From assembly GCA_015227615.1 (NCBI GenBank), contig JAALGZ010000004.1, positions 930,001 through 994,000 of the forward strand: a DNA stretch of 64,000 nt, given 5' to 3'. Positions 32,771 to 45,390 of the stretch are shown here, piece by piece. Below the pieces are notes generated by a model. That model ran no database searches. It saw only the letters and a program-made list of their open reading frames with translations, and was not told the origin of the DNA. The DNA is from Labyrinthula sp. Ha (taxonomy: Eukaryota > Sar > Bigyra > Labyrinthulida > Labyrinthulaceae). A program made the translations under genes and the position numbers. Position 1 is the first letter of the stretch. Each line of letters begins with the position of its first letter.

Positions 32771-35705
32771 TTATACATTATTTGCGTTTGCCTTCTTTAA
32801 TATGGTTTTCCACTCTCCATCTATTCCTAGGACAACTTCTTTGGTTTTCCAGTACTCAAGATCCAGCTTGATACTGTGACTTGAACGCTCGCCTAACGTA
32901 AATTCTTGGGCTAACAACGTAACGTGATCTTCATGCCCATATTTTTCAACAGCGTTAAGGAGCTCATCTAGATTATGAACATCTGAGTTCCCGACCTTAA
33001 AAACAATCTTTCTATCTATCGAGGCTGTCGTGCTGATATCTTGTTCCGCTGCTTCCGCTTCGGCCGCATCAGCTGGGGATCCCGGAAGCTTGTTGCACAC
33101 ATATACACCACCCTGTTCAAGCACTTGAGGCTTACATAAGTATTTTACAGAATCAGGAATTTCCTGGAAAGTTAAACCAGCGAACTGAACAATACGACTA
33201 GTGCCAAAAGTTGAATAGTTCTCTGTCTTGCAAGTTACTTCAAGAACTTCACCTTCTCTCAAGATGTTCATCTTCACTTTTTCTTTGTTAATTGTCAAGT
33301 TGTAGTATTCTCTTACAAGAGTGACTGGTTTCTCTTCGATTGAAAGAATAATGTCGTTTTCCTTCAGTTTTAAATATACATCGTGAGAAACCATTCTTCT
33401 TCCTACTACTAGAACTTTTTTTTGATGTATGGTTACAGTCTGCAATAGTTTTTCCTCCCAGTAATCAGGAAGACCAAAAGAACTCTTGGCTTTTGCAAAG
33501 TCGCAGAACTTAAATGTAATCGGCAGCAACTTGATAAAACGAGGCAAGAATGATCTATCGCCATTTTCTATACTCTTCCTGACTACTTGAAAACTAGACA
33601 ATAAGTCCATTCCAAATTGTAGCCTCCTTCCAATAAAGCAAAAGGACACAACTTCATTTGATGAATTCAAGTAAATGCCAGGTCCTCCACTCTCAGCAAC
33701 AACCATTATCTCAAAGGGCCATGCAGAACGGATGTGTCCAATAAAGTCTGAAGTAAAATAAAAATCTTCAGTTCGTGCCACGGTTGCCTGTCTAACAACA
33801 ACCGCTCCATCCTCACCCCAGTTAACTGTAGATAATTCTTCCCCAATATTTGGTTTTCCCTCAAAGAGGTTTAAACTAATAGGCTTTACTGTAACACTAG
33901 ACGAACGCTTAGATTTACTGAAGACTTCTTCAGGGTCATATTGAAGATAAGCAATTTCATTAACCGGATCAATAAAAAAAACTTTTGCTGAAATTGTAAG
34001 AACAAACTCAAAAGTGATCCTGAGATCAACCAATGAATGACGAAGAAAATCACTGTTCGTTACTACGATTCCAAGATCTGCATCCAAAATCAAACCCTGA
34101 CCATTAGTCATCATAAACTTTTCAAACCCATCAATGCTGTATGGCGCTTCATAACCAATACTAACCCATGCTCGAGAGAACATGGCTTTGGGTATAAGCT
34201 TTTCATATTCCTTAGGGCTGAGCGAAAACCGTTTTCTTCCTGTTTTCTCACTAGCAGTCTGCTTGTCTACGCCATCATCAACCTTCAGGGTACTAGGCAC
34301 AACAGCATGATCTAGCACATTTTCATCACTCCGAAAAGTAGTGTAATTCCAATTCCCCTGTCCTTCCTTCCTGTTAACTATTTGAAATGGGAACCATTTC
34401 TTATCTACAATGCACGTACTAATAACTGTCTTTGTAGGGTCGTCAAGGGGTTGATACTTCACGGGGACGAGTGCAGAGTGGCTGAGTACTTTCAGAGACT
34501 CTACAAACTCTTCTGGGCTATTGGTTTCCTTTCCGTCTACCTTCAATATAATAGAAAAAGCCGGAACCGGTGCAAACATGTATCCAGGTTTGGCTAACAA
34601 CAAACCTTTCAGTGGAAGGTTTAAAAATACTGCCAAATTGTACTGCATTCTATGAACGATAGCATCAGATATTTCCACATACTCAGATTTTCTCAGTTCG
34701 TCAAAGTCTTGCACAATGCAGGTGATCTCTTTTTCTTCTCCCTGTCTTACAACAATTAATTTTATATTTTGCCCAATATAAGTGTCCAGGGTTCCTTCCA
34801 AAGTTACAAAATTTGTAACAAGAGAGTCATTTACCTTCAAAAGAATATCTCCATTTAAAACACCAGCTTTCGATCCTGGGCCCTCTGGGATACACTTCTC
34901 AACAACAAGCATTCCCTCGTCATCTGGCAGTTTCTCTGTTATAGGACCAATAACATGTTCTTGCATTTGACCAGTTTTCATTAATCTTTCAAAATTGACA
35001 TGCTTAAATCCAACTTGAATAGTTCCTCGAGGAACAGCTTCACCTCTCTCTAAATATTCGAGAGCCCTTTGAATTCGATAAAGTGGCAACGCCAACGATA
35101 TGAACATTTCAGGATCTCCCGCAGCTGCAAGGGCAATTGCTTCGCCTTTCAAATTAAGTAATGGTGAACCAGAAGAGCCAGAGACCCCTGTATCGCTAGA
35201 TGCAATATAAAAGGTATTCATATCAAGCAGCGACGGGGCTGGTCGATTAGTCTGAGCTATGATTGTTTCCACATAAGATAAGTCTTGACCACCGTTGTTT
35301 CCAATTACTAGCGCTACTGTTCCAGCTTTTGCACCCTCAGGATTTAGTTTTATTTCCGTAGGAGGAGTATCTTTTAACTTGGAAGGATCAAACTTGAAGA
35401 AACCAAAGTCATGAACCGGATCAGTGTACAGAGGTACGAGATCGATTTCCTCGTTAGCCTTAAACTCAGCTTTAGCTCTCACAGGTCCTTCTGTAACAAC
35501 ATGCTAAGAAATGACTGCTTTGTATCAAATTTACCTTATTGGTCAAAATTATTCCGAGATCTTTGTTCACAACGAACCCAGTTGCAGAAGAAGTCGAGGC
35601 CGGAGACATACCATAGTTCCGGGGATAGTTGGCATGTATTGCAACCACAGCAGAGGATTTTTTCTTCTTGACCTTCTTGAAAGGATCACCCAACACATTT
35701 CCCAT
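32771..35705 (-). CDS. DEG7: DEG7/Nma111-family serine protease with PDZ domains
   Basis: Two exons (35705-35535 and 35503-32771) joined across a 31-nt intron give 967 residues, the usual length of Nma111/DEG7 proteases. The trypsin-like domain has His58 (TNK-HVV, first codon of exon 2), Asp89 (DPVHDFG) and Ser168 (SGSSGSP). PDZ-like modules follow (EGPGSKAGVLNGDILLKVND near 265). A second protease-like domain starts near residue 510. It is degenerate: TNSD for the His motif and DPVNEIAYLQYDP for the Asp motif, although ESGGPG remains where the Ser would lie. More PDZ-like sequence follows (LKENDIILSIEEKPV). Fungal relatives act in the nucleus and in apoptosis, and plant DEG7 in chloroplast photosystem repair. 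The location here is not evident and I see no targeting peptide. The gene is convergent with its decayed copy, 133 bp apart. Confidence 0.93.
35504..35534 (-). other. 31-nt intron in the DEG7 gene
   Basis: The intron runs from GTAAATTTGATAC to ATTTCTTAG. Splicing in phase 0 joins LTNK to HVVTEGP and restores the active-site histidine motif of the family. Confidence 0.9.
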
Positions 35706-35895
35706 TCTTTGATATATTGGATTTGATTTGTATTAAACGGACAGGTAGTTCGGGTATGCCTTACTTGCTCTCTTGGAATGGTTCATGCTGGGCAAGATGT
35801 TCCACGTGTATATTATCGATTCAGATGGGCTTTGTTTTTGGGCAGATTTTCATATAACGTACCTCTGGGCTATTTGGCCTAATATAAGATAAACA
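35706..35895. promoter_or_regulatory. Divergent promoter region between DEG7 and an unknown gene
   Basis: 190 bp separate the two start codons, so both genes must be driven from here. I see no clear core promoter motif. Confidence 0.4.
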
Positions 35896-36606
35896 ATGAA
35901 AGCGGACACAATAAATACGGGTAAATAATCTTTCTATTTGATGTGTAGCGGTAAATGAGCTTCTTAGTCTTATTTCAGACTCTGAAAGAGGAACTGCTGT
36001 AGAAGGTATTCTCTTTTTTCCATTTATTTCCTAGTTCTAAAGGAACTCAAGCTCGTTCCCCAGACCTTTCAATCAGAAAACAAACAAGAACAGTTGCAAA
36101 GCGAAGCGGACGAGAGCAAAGATCTTATAATAAGAAATATATGGAAAAATTACGAAGAATATGTTACCATGCGCAATGAATTGCGAAGTATTAAACTTGA
36201 CCCTTCTCTACGATGTCCATCCAAAAGCACTTTTGAGATTCTTCTGTCCTTCAACAGCCAAAGGAAGAGATGCGAAGGGACAATTAGCTGGAGATTCCAA
36301 TGTGAAGAATCTGGAGAAAATATCTACTTGACACCCAAAGTTAATCTTAGAGTAGATTGTTTTGATGAAGCAAGTACTACGCTCAAGTTTGAAAAAAACT
36401 TTTCAAAGTTCATTGTTTCAAGAACAAAAGCAGCAAAAGAGTTTTTAGAAGCATACAAAGAAGCAGAAGAAATATTTTTCAAAAAGCTTACATCGGCTCT
36501 GAATGAAGATAAAATTAAAATGTATATAAAAGAAATAAGAAAACCACTTCCAGTTACAAAAACTAAAGTTGACTGGGACAACGTCTGCATGAAACACCTT
36601 GCTTAA
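35896..36606 (+). CDS. Unknown 217-residue protein, three exons
   Basis: An ATG at 35896 starts an eight-codon first exon (MKADTINT). Removing introns at 35921-35948 (28 nt) and 36006-36034 (29 nt) gives one unbroken frame: exons 35896-35920, 35949-36005 and 36035-36606. The protein begins MKADTINTAVNELLSLIS and is charged and mostly helical in appearance, with a Lys/Glu-rich C-terminal third (FLEAYKEAEEIFFKKLTSAL) that could form a coiled coil. A middle part with alternating hydrophobic residues (TFEILLSFNSQRK..GTISWRF) suggests a beta-rich fold. There is no signal peptide or membrane segment. I do not recognise the family. Confidence in the gene structure is good, since both introns match the size and ends of the confirmed ones and the 170-codon last exon is far longer than chance. 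Confidence 0.75.
35921..35948 (+). other. 28-nt intron, first intron of the unknown gene
   Basis: The intron runs from GTAAATAATC to TTGATGTGTAG, phase 1. It splits a GCG alanine codon. Confidence 0.75.
36006..36034 (+). other. 29-nt intron, second intron of the unknown gene
   Basis: The intron runs from GTATTCTC through a pyrimidine tract to ATTTCCTAG, phase 1. Removal joins AVE to VLKELKL in frame. Confidence 0.8.
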
Positions 36607-39600
36607 GTAAACTCATTGTTGTTTTTCTGTGCACAAAACTGCATTGTATGGATCTAAATTCAATATTTCAGATGTATCAGATACCGGATCTAATAACACT
36701 GTTGATTTCTTCTTTAAAAGTACATTTTTTTCCTCATGTATGTGCTCATTGTTAGAGAATTAATGTAAGCACTACAGAGTCAGAGCCCCTCTAGCATAAG
36801 TATAAAATAAAAAGCCAATTTGGAGCTTCAGCATCTTCAAGGAAAGTCTTTTTATTAAATTCATCATGTGAAAATCCACTGGCTACCAATTGTCATACAG
36901 TATAGCTATTATAGCGCAAACTTAACATGTTTATAGCAGAAGCGGCTGAAAAGATCTATTTTCCAGTTGAGTTTGAAAATAGGTTTGTATGAGTGAGAGA
37001 TAAGGATAACGCAGTGAGGCGAGGGTAAAATGGAACCACCAGTCCGGATACCCACAGCTTACTGTCCTAAGTACTCTCAACCTTTGACACGTATATAGCC
37101 TAGTGCATGCATTGGTGTGCACCTTTCATCGTTTAATATCTTTGCAGTTTACTAGGTTTGATATATCTTAATATTAGGTTAAGTGTCATACAGTCAAAAT
37201 ATAAGATAAACTAACCCTTAATACAAGAACCCAAATTCCGAGATTTCAGGAAAAGCTGTACAGTTGAAGAGAGTCTGTGTCTGAGTTGAGTAGTTGAATC
37301 TGGCTTTGATTCCTCACTTTTAGATGTGACTTTGTTGTGGCTAAAGTTGTATATTTGACTTACTATGAATATTATATTTAACACTGCAGCAAAGTAAAAT
37401 ATGTTCAATATATACCTATGATAAGCAACAGCTTTGAGTGTATGAGTAGTACAAATTGAAGTTTTTGTAACACAGACTACAAAAATAGGCATGGTTCGCT
37501 ATAATTTTCTTATGTTTAAGGGTGAATTCTGGTTTTTACTGAGCTTAGCTGCCGTCTACCAGCACAGTATGGCTAATACCGCATACATCACCCTCTTAGT
37601 CATTTTGTATAGTAGTGGTGTAGCCGCTTCAAAACAAATAGGCTTCAAATGGCCAGAAGTAAGAAATTATTGTCTCATGTGCATTTGTTTTTCATGTGTA
37701 GGATATGCTCTTACATGATTATTTTTCTGCTTCATGTAGGAGGTTATTGCATCGTTAGTTTCAATTTATCATTCTAACTCATCGTGATACAATAGTGCCA
37801 CTGGAGAAACCTGGTTGCAATTAAGTCACAGCAAATAATATAATGACTAAGGTAGTTAAATATATATCATTTTTTCTGAATTTAATGGGAATCTTTCGTG
37901 TAAAGGGATAAATCTAACTAATGCAACAGAGCAACAAAAAATGTTAAAACACCCACTAGTTAGAAGGTGGCTATGACCAGGTCACAATAGTCAATTGGCA
38001 TCTTGCAGGGTTTTGAATCTAAAATGAAATATATATTAATACCATGGGAAATACGTAATGAGATCTTTAAATTTGGAGAAAAAAGCCTTTGAGTGAGATT
38101 TGTCTAGTTTTCAATGCATATTCTATCTGGTGAAAAGGATATGAACACTGCCCAGCCGACTGCTTATCAACTGAACCCAATAGTTAAAGCCAACGAAGCT
38201 CTTATGACATTGTTTTCCAAAGAAGAGATTCAATGAAAAGAAAATTAATCACTTCATACTAAAATAATCATAAGAACCACACTATTTTTCACTTATTCAA
38301 CGTTTTCTGCAAAATCTCTGAGCAAAGAATTAGGAACTTGAAATACATATAAACGTAAATCTACTGAACATGGATATAGGTTTGATGACATGATGTTGAT
38401 TACCCACTGGCCAAATAGTAGGTATTAGTATTGGTACTAAAGCTGTAAGTGCAAAATGAGATAACTCTAGTTTTCTTTCTAAAAATTTATGAAGAAATAG
38501 TTATGCTCTCGTGCATGTTGGTGAAATTGAACTCCAGTAGAACAATGGAATGTTAAGAGAAAGGCTTTTTAGAAAACATGCCTCTAAGATATTAGTTTTT
38601 AGAAGCTGTGGTGCCAGGAGATACATGTACGTAATATGGGCGATTGCTAACAGTAATATCTTTAAAACTTAGTGTTGTCGTAGGAATTACGCTCTCGCAT
38701 CTTCGGTTCTTAATCAACAGGGGTATTTTGGCAACAGCTCTGTTTCGGTATCTGTTTTGTTTTATTGCGCCGAAAGAGTATTTCATAGGTTTTGAGTAGT
38801 TTGAGCATTCGAAATTTACTAACTTTCAAAAATGTCTTATATTTCAATTTGGATTCACAACTTCCATAAAGCAACAAAATAACGAGGTCTTTCATTTAGA
38901 TTTTAGTATCTCAAGAATAGACTAGACTATCATAAATTGAAGTTTACACTATATAAAGTTTAAGTTTTATGAAAAAAAAATATGTGATATTCTTTTGCGA
39001 CCTGCCGTAACAGTTTTGTTATACTCTTCAGGTGGTATCTTTTATAATATTTAGCGCTATCTTTTCAAATTACCTAAGCAGTAACTGGGTTTCGCTTTGC
39101 ACTAAGCGATGAAATATAATAACCCGAAAAAATTATTTCACCACGAGAATGCACAGTACATACATGGTAGGGTATCTGAAGACCTTTTCTAAAACATTTG
39201 CTACAAAAATACTTTGTAAGGTTAGTTGCATGGATCAGTCAGTTTCTTTGAGTAAATAATAAACTTACCTCTGTTTAGTGTATTATACCACGAGATCGAG
39301 GAGTTTAATATACTCGAAAAAGATATGTGTTCTAAATTTGAGGTTGCATTCTGACGGAAAGTATGATACCCTGTCGGGTATAGTCTGACCCTGAAGTCTA
39401 ATTTTCTAATGATTTGAGTGCTATAACCTTAAATCATAAAAGAATGCATTATTTAAGCTGTTTACAGTATATTTTAAGTAAAAAAAGATAAACTCGTGGA
39501 TTTTTTTTGTTCTTTTCCCTCGTTTTTTCAAAGTATTTGAACTAATTTCAAGAAAAATAGAGAAAAATATATGAATTTTCTCAAGTAGATTCAAATAGAA

Positions 39601-42600
39601 CTGAAAGTTTAGGTTTTATTTTAATGAGGGTTGGTTTGTAGTAGCTCAAAGCCTCAGAGGACTCTTCTCTATGACTATGCCCTTTTCAGTATAATATAGA
39701 AGTTTCAGTGTTGTTGTATGAATCCCATAACGCCATACTGAGTCTAGTTTAGAACACGAATCGTGTAGATCAACAGAAATGGTATATGAAGCCATCTGAT
39801 TCCAAACCACAATATGTACATTAACGTGTAATAAGCTCTAAGTAACATCTGATTTCCATTATTGTTTTACTATCCGTTATGTTGTTGGTTCTTGTTTTAG
39901 CAATATGAAGTACAATTTGATCGAAAATAGTTCACATATGTTGCTGGGTGTACCAGATACAAACTCACGGAACCAGGGTTCATGGAAAATGAGAGATTCC
40001 ATTGTGTGGAAATTAAACTCGAGTTTGGGTTAACTTGCACAATAGGCTAACTGAGTCTTAATCACTAGATTTATGTCTGTCGAGGCTAAGATCCACTACT
40101 TTGAATGAACGATGTAACTAATCTCAAATATCCTATTCAGGAATCAGCTTAAAAGTAGGTTCCTTAGGTAAACGAAATCTATATTTTCTTAAACTTAAAC
40201 CCGAATAGGTTGTTGAATACCCAGGGGATGGAGAATATACATAGATGTTCCCATCTTCCGGTAATCTGAATGTGAATATCGTTAATCACCGTAAATCGTT
40301 ACAATTTTACATCTTCAATTTCAACTATGGACAATTTTGAAGGTTAATTAATAAGACTTCCGGTTTTTATTGTGTTCGATATGTTTTCACCAAAAACCAA
40401 GTCAAAAGCCTATAAAACTGGAAAACAATCAGCACTAGAACTCATGGATATGAATTCATATTAGCTCAGTAGGCAATCCAGAGTACCCTATTATTTTGCT
40501 CGATTCAGCACCGGTTGATTGAGTCAAAGGTTGTGATGGGTTTTCTAATCTTCTGGAAAGCAAGAAACTCATCGAATTAACTGGATATATGAAACTTATA
40601 AAAAAATTGTAAAATATATAATTTCAAGTGTTGGCATAACGGCGAAGGCGTTGGAAAAGGTAGGGATTCGAGTTACCGTCATTCTCAGATACCTAATCTA
40701 ATGACTAAAATAAACAATGATGTGCGGCATATAGACCGTTTCCAAAACCGACTGGGGGTTAACTTGAAGCTTCATTGCTATTTTTCGAACAGACAATCAG
40801 GGGGCCTAGAAGTAGCATGATACAGTTCATGTTTCATTGTGTTCTATTATAAAAACCTTGTGAAGTAATTCAAATGAGCCGGTTTATTGGTAATAAGTTG
40901 CATTTTGCAAAGTAAACTTTATTTGGAGCTCGCAAAATCTGCGTGTATTTCAATAGGTTATTGAATCGACTAACAAGGCCTGTGTACCTATGAAATAATT
41001 ATAACATTTCCGGTATTTAATGCGAAAAAAATTGTATATCTTATCATTTGCGCTCAGTTTCATTGTTTCTTATCATATAGAACACTTTTAGAGAAAGATG
41101 GAATTCAAGATAGGAGTATATGGGCCTAGTTTTAATTTAAAACTAGAGTGCTAGGTACGTCCGTCATCTTCAGAGCTCAGACACCTGGGACATGATGAAA
41201 ATATTAAATTCATTGATTGTAAGAGTTTACTGGACAAAAGGTATATGACTAACCGGTTAGAAAGTTCTTAACAATTTTTATTTTGATGTTTCACTAACAT
41301 GAAATTGCAAGAAAACGGAATATTTTCTCATTGGTGGATTTCTCTCATTCTTTGACAAGAACTCAGAATAAAACATGAGTTTGCTTATCATTTATTTTAT
41401 TGTATTCATTGTTTCCTGATAACACAAATTCTTGCAACACGTTCTTCTAAAATAGTATTAGAATTTTTAATTCAGTTTGTTTAATTTCTATGAATAAACT
41501 AAATTTTCTTATGATGCGGGGACATGGTTAATGTATGAAAGTGTGAACTTTAGTCCTCAAAAAATCGGTTTCAATAACTAAAGCTCATGCATTTTCTATG
41601 CTCCAAGATTTTTGCGGTGCAGAATTCTAAACGAAAGCAACACCAAACTGCCCATGGACAGTTTTTGGGTTGAATTAAAGATAGTTAGACATATCAATCT
41701 CGAAAATTTCACGATATCTAAGCCATAGTTATCAAACATGGGGTCCCATGAAAATTTATAAGCAGATGCCTTGTATGAATAAAGCATGTACTGGGGTAGG
41801 AAACCCAAGATGCGATATACAGCCAGAAACTTGAAAAGTTTTCAATGTACAGACCCATTCATTGTCTTTAAAGCTGTACAAAGTTGGAAGTCGTCTATTA
41901 GTTGTTTCTTGTGTAAACGGTTATACACTCTTATTGTATCAATGTAACAGTTCCAAGAGTTATATTAAGTATCACTGTACCCCCCAAAACTACCACAGGA
42001 TTAATTACGTTACGATTTCGTTCAGATATCACTGATAAGGACAATATTCTTGTTACAAAACCCCCTCAAAAGTCATAATGAAGCAGGGCACGCTAATTGT
42101 AAAATTAGCATATATTCATGAACAGGGTTGTTGAGATGTGACAATGTACAGTATTGATTGACCTAAATCATGACCATGCAGCAGTTGCTAGATTCAGAAG
42201 AGGGCCAAAATTCCACGCTGTCGCAACCAATTTGTCATTTTTAAGTTGTGTTTCGCTAAAAATTTGAACCGGTGCTTGCACATATGGCTTAGCAAAAATA
42301 CCTATTACAAGTTGTAGTAAGGAAATGCTGTCAAAATGTATTTTCAGGCCTTTGGAAGCCAACCTGGCTAACAGAAATACTAATGAAATGAGAAACACAT
42401 GAGTCCCACTGGTTCAAGTCAAAGGATCAATTCTTATATTGCTTCTTAAGCTTAGTAATTAAGCTTTACTATTGTTTGAATTGATCATGGTGACATGGCT
42501 TGATAGACAAAGGAGAGAAAAGCTCTTATTAATCTCCTTTCCATCAAATAAAAGTATAGAAAACCTTGATGTACAAGACTGGGTTCTAACATGGTATTTG

Positions 42601-44018
42601 TACTATTGAGAATATTGAATTATAATGATTATACTTTTCAATTAGCAAATGTGCAATTCTGCGAAACTCTAAATGATGGGAAAACTTAAATCTCTGTACT
42701 AGCAGTCATGAATGACTACTATAATTCCAAATAACGTCAACTTTGCTTATCACTGACATCAGGTGGACTAAATAATTTAATTTAGAGATCTGTGGGACTT
42801 TGCCAAGTTCAGTTGGAGTCGTAAAATCAACGCGACGACATAGGCAACGCACATATAGGTAAAAGAAACTAGGAAAATAGTGAATGCATAAAACAGTTGA
42901 CATTTTGATAAGTCCAATGGCAAGTTAGCTCCTCCTCTTGGTAATGAATTTCATCTAAATGCAATAAATTCGAAAGAACATTCCGTGGAAATAAAGATGA
43001 AAGAAAATCCACAAATGTAGTGTTCTATTGAGAATGAAAATGATCCTTTTGTGACCTTGTCTTAAGCATAAACGCCTTGTTTTCCTATGCGAAGAACCTT
43101 CTGAAGTGAGTTAGCACGGATTGAAACTTTGGGACTTTTCCTGAGTTATGTTCTTTGGCTTTAATTAAACCGCATCATTTAACATGCAATTAAGATTTAG
43201 CTTGGTGCTTAGTCTTTGGTATTGTGGTTAAAGAGACCATGCTCAATGAGATCAAAAGCTTACTTGCACTTAATGGAAACTATATACATAATTCCTCCCT
43301 CTTCGAGAGGGTGCTTCGTCATATTATCCACAGGTTTAACTTTTTGTATTTTAAAACTCTGTCTACTTTATACAGCTTGGTAACTTCCTAGACTTTCTAT
43401 TAATGGCAGTAGGTTCTGTTCACTAAAAAATATCCTAAGTACTATATGCTGGAACCTAGATTATTCAGTATACAAACTTTGTCTTATAAAGTTAATTATC
43501 TTATATTAAACACTAGTATGTAATTATCATCTATATATTCTTGTCTATATCATATTTCTTTATTTTGTATACTTATTATCTCAGGAGTTGTATTGCAGTT
43601 TCTGATATATCTCTATATATTACTTAACGGTATATATTGGCATGATCTAGTTCGCTGTTAATTCCCAAAAAAAAAGAAACTGATTTACCTATTTAGGGAA
43701 CATAATACAGGAAAGAACACGATTAAAGCGCGCATTTGTATTGTAACTAAGTTTAACGGGAACACTAATATTGTAAGATACTTAGTATAAAAATAGGAAT
43801 TTTTGGCAAGAATGCTTAACGTTAAGGAGGCGTTTTATCATTACTGAAGCGTGGAGGAGAAGAAGAAGGTGATAGAGCTACTTGATATTTGTAAACTGGG
43901 AAAGAAGACCTGAAAATGTTCCCGGAGATTACTCACTAGAATATCCTTGTATAATTAGAATTAACCATAACATAACCGGTTCAGGAAAAATAGAAAGTTT
44001 CTTCAACGACCAACGAGA
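36607..44018. other. Gene-poor AT-rich stretch of about 7 kb
   Basis: I found no gene I can support. Several open runs of 70-95 codons occur on the minus strand (41596-41850, 42168-42415, 37211-37492) and one on the plus strand (37491-37718, hydrophobic). Most lack an ATG and none resembles a known family. No transposon ends or RNA genes are recognised. Confidence 0.45.
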
Positions 44019-44954
44019 ATGCTTTTTCTCAAGAAAGTAGCCGAGGAAGACGGCTGTTCAATTTTTTTAGGTGAAGTATGTGGAAAGAACGGAGTTTGCG
44101 TGAATGAAAGCTGCATGTGTAAAGAGGGTTGGTTTTCTTCGAGGGATTTATATTCAAGTAAATCTTCACCACCTTGTATTTCAAATGTCACAATACTCCA
44201 AGCTCTTTATATTATTTCAACAATACTTCATTTACTTGCACTTTACGTAAATGTTCGGCGGCTAAAGAAAATCAAACACTTCAAGCGAGTTGCATGTTTC
44301 TTACTTCAGATACTTGTATTTTCTCTTATGTCTATTCTAAAATTCGCTCAATTGGAAACAGCTTTCTTTGGTTCTGATCCCATCTTGTCCATTCTACTTG
44401 CACTTGGAGCCATTTTGTCATTTCACGCTTTTTCTGTATACTATGCTAGGTTTCTAGCTTACTTAAAAAGTCTTGATTTCATACGGGTTAATAGTCAAAG
44501 CATTGTAAGTATCAAATTTGGTATCTATGCTTTCAGCATTGTTCCAAAACTTTCAGTACTATTTTGCTTCACAATTATTGCCACGTCATTACTTGACTTA
44601 TCGATGAACGTAGAACAAAAGTTTTTTATTATCTACGTTTGGGGATGCTTGGTTTTCTATTCTATCTTTATGCTACTTCACATTTTCTTCATTCGAGAAG
44701 TTGTGAATGATGCAAGTAGATTGCTTGCTTCTTATAGTATTACACATGGAGAAACACCGCAAACCAAAAGAATCCAGAAGGCTTTGCTTCGGCTGCAAAA
44801 CGCTAGATCGTTGTATACGCTTTTGTTCATTGTTGTCGCAGGGCAATTTTTTGTAGGTATATTATCAGTGGAATACATTTTGTATCAGTATTCTTTACCA
44901 GTTGCACTATGTTTTACTAGCTCTACATATTTGATTCAAAGTCGCGCTTCTTGA
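44019..44954 (+). CDS. EGF-like, seven-transmembrane protein (copy 3)
   Basis: The 311-residue protein starts MLFLKKVAEEDGC and has the same length as the copy at 16931-17866. Cysteines at 13, 21, 27, 32, 34 and 53 again give an EGF-like module with the shared GWFSSRD and YSSKSSPPC blocks. Seven hydrophobic segments follow, and the end is QSRAS-TGA. Identity between the two copies is highest in the EGF module, in the RRLKKIKH.KRVA loop after the first membrane segment, and in the LLRLQNAR..YT and LSVEY.LYQY blocks near the last two segments. Those loops are candidate functional surfaces. No signal peptide precedes the EGF module. Preservation of exact length between diverged copies argues for selection. 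The role is unknown; a cell-surface receptor or adhesion protein is a guess from topology. The gene is convergent with PIG-P downstream. Confidence 0.87.
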   Translation: MLFLKKVAEEDGCSIFLGEVCGKNGVCVNESCMCKEGWFSSRDLYSSKSSPPCISNVTILQALYIISTILHLLALYVNVRRLKKIKHFKRVACFLLQILVFSLMSILKFAQLETAFFGSDPILSILLALGAILSFHAFSVYYARFLAYLKSLDFIRVNSQSIVSIKFGIYAFSIVPKLSVLFCFTIIATSLLDLSMNVEQKFFIIYVWGCLVFYSIFMLLHIFFIREVVNDASRLLASYSITHGETPQTKRIQKALLRLQNARSLYTLLFIVVAGQFFVGILSVEYILYQYSLPVALCFTSSTYLIQSRAS

Positions 44955-45390
44955 TTGTGGAAATCGCTCCTATTGGTATTGATTAAAATATAGTCCCAAC
45001 TCTTTTTTAGGTTGATTGAGTACTCTTGTTTATTTTCGTATTATTAGTAATAAGTATAAATAAGTATTTCTGAGAAAGGTTTCTTATTACAGATACTTGT
45101 AATCAACTGAGCAAGGAAAACTATGCCACATAGAATTGAACGAGAAAATTTTAACCCAGAATAAAAATTATTTTTTGCCACTGCCGTTCAGCGTAGATTC
45201 GGACGTTATTATGCTGAAAACTGTTATACTTTGCTGAAATGTTTCTTCAGTTTATCGTTTCAAAAATACACTAATGAAAACTGTGTACAAATATCTATTT
45301 GTGAAGAATAAACTCTTGAAATCAATATAAGCTACACATGACTCGGAGATTTTCTTGAAACACCTCGCTTAAATAACGTCATTCTTGTTT
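44955..45390. other. Convergent 3' spacer
   Basis: This spacer holds the 3' regions of the EGF/7-TM copy 3 and PIG-P genes. I see no other feature. Confidence 0.5.

Noticed and set aside
36094-36606. A TTG-started 170-codon gene.
   Set aside because: Two short introns upstream extend the same frame to a proper ATG at 35896.
37211-37718. Two ORFs starting divergently from the same CATG at 37490-37493 (93 and 75 codons, both with hydrophobic parts).
   Set aside because: They are short, resemble nothing known, and such runs are expected by chance. The shared start is a property of the palindrome CATG.
40630-40680. tRNA-like T-loop string GGGATTCGAGTTACC.
   Set aside because: The flanking arms do not pair and no acceptor stem or anticodon arm is present.
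41596-42415. Minus-strand open runs that read like protein (FLPQYMLYSYKASAYKFSW; FGPLLNLATAAWS).
   Set aside because: No ATG in the right place, no family resemblance and no convincing splice joins.
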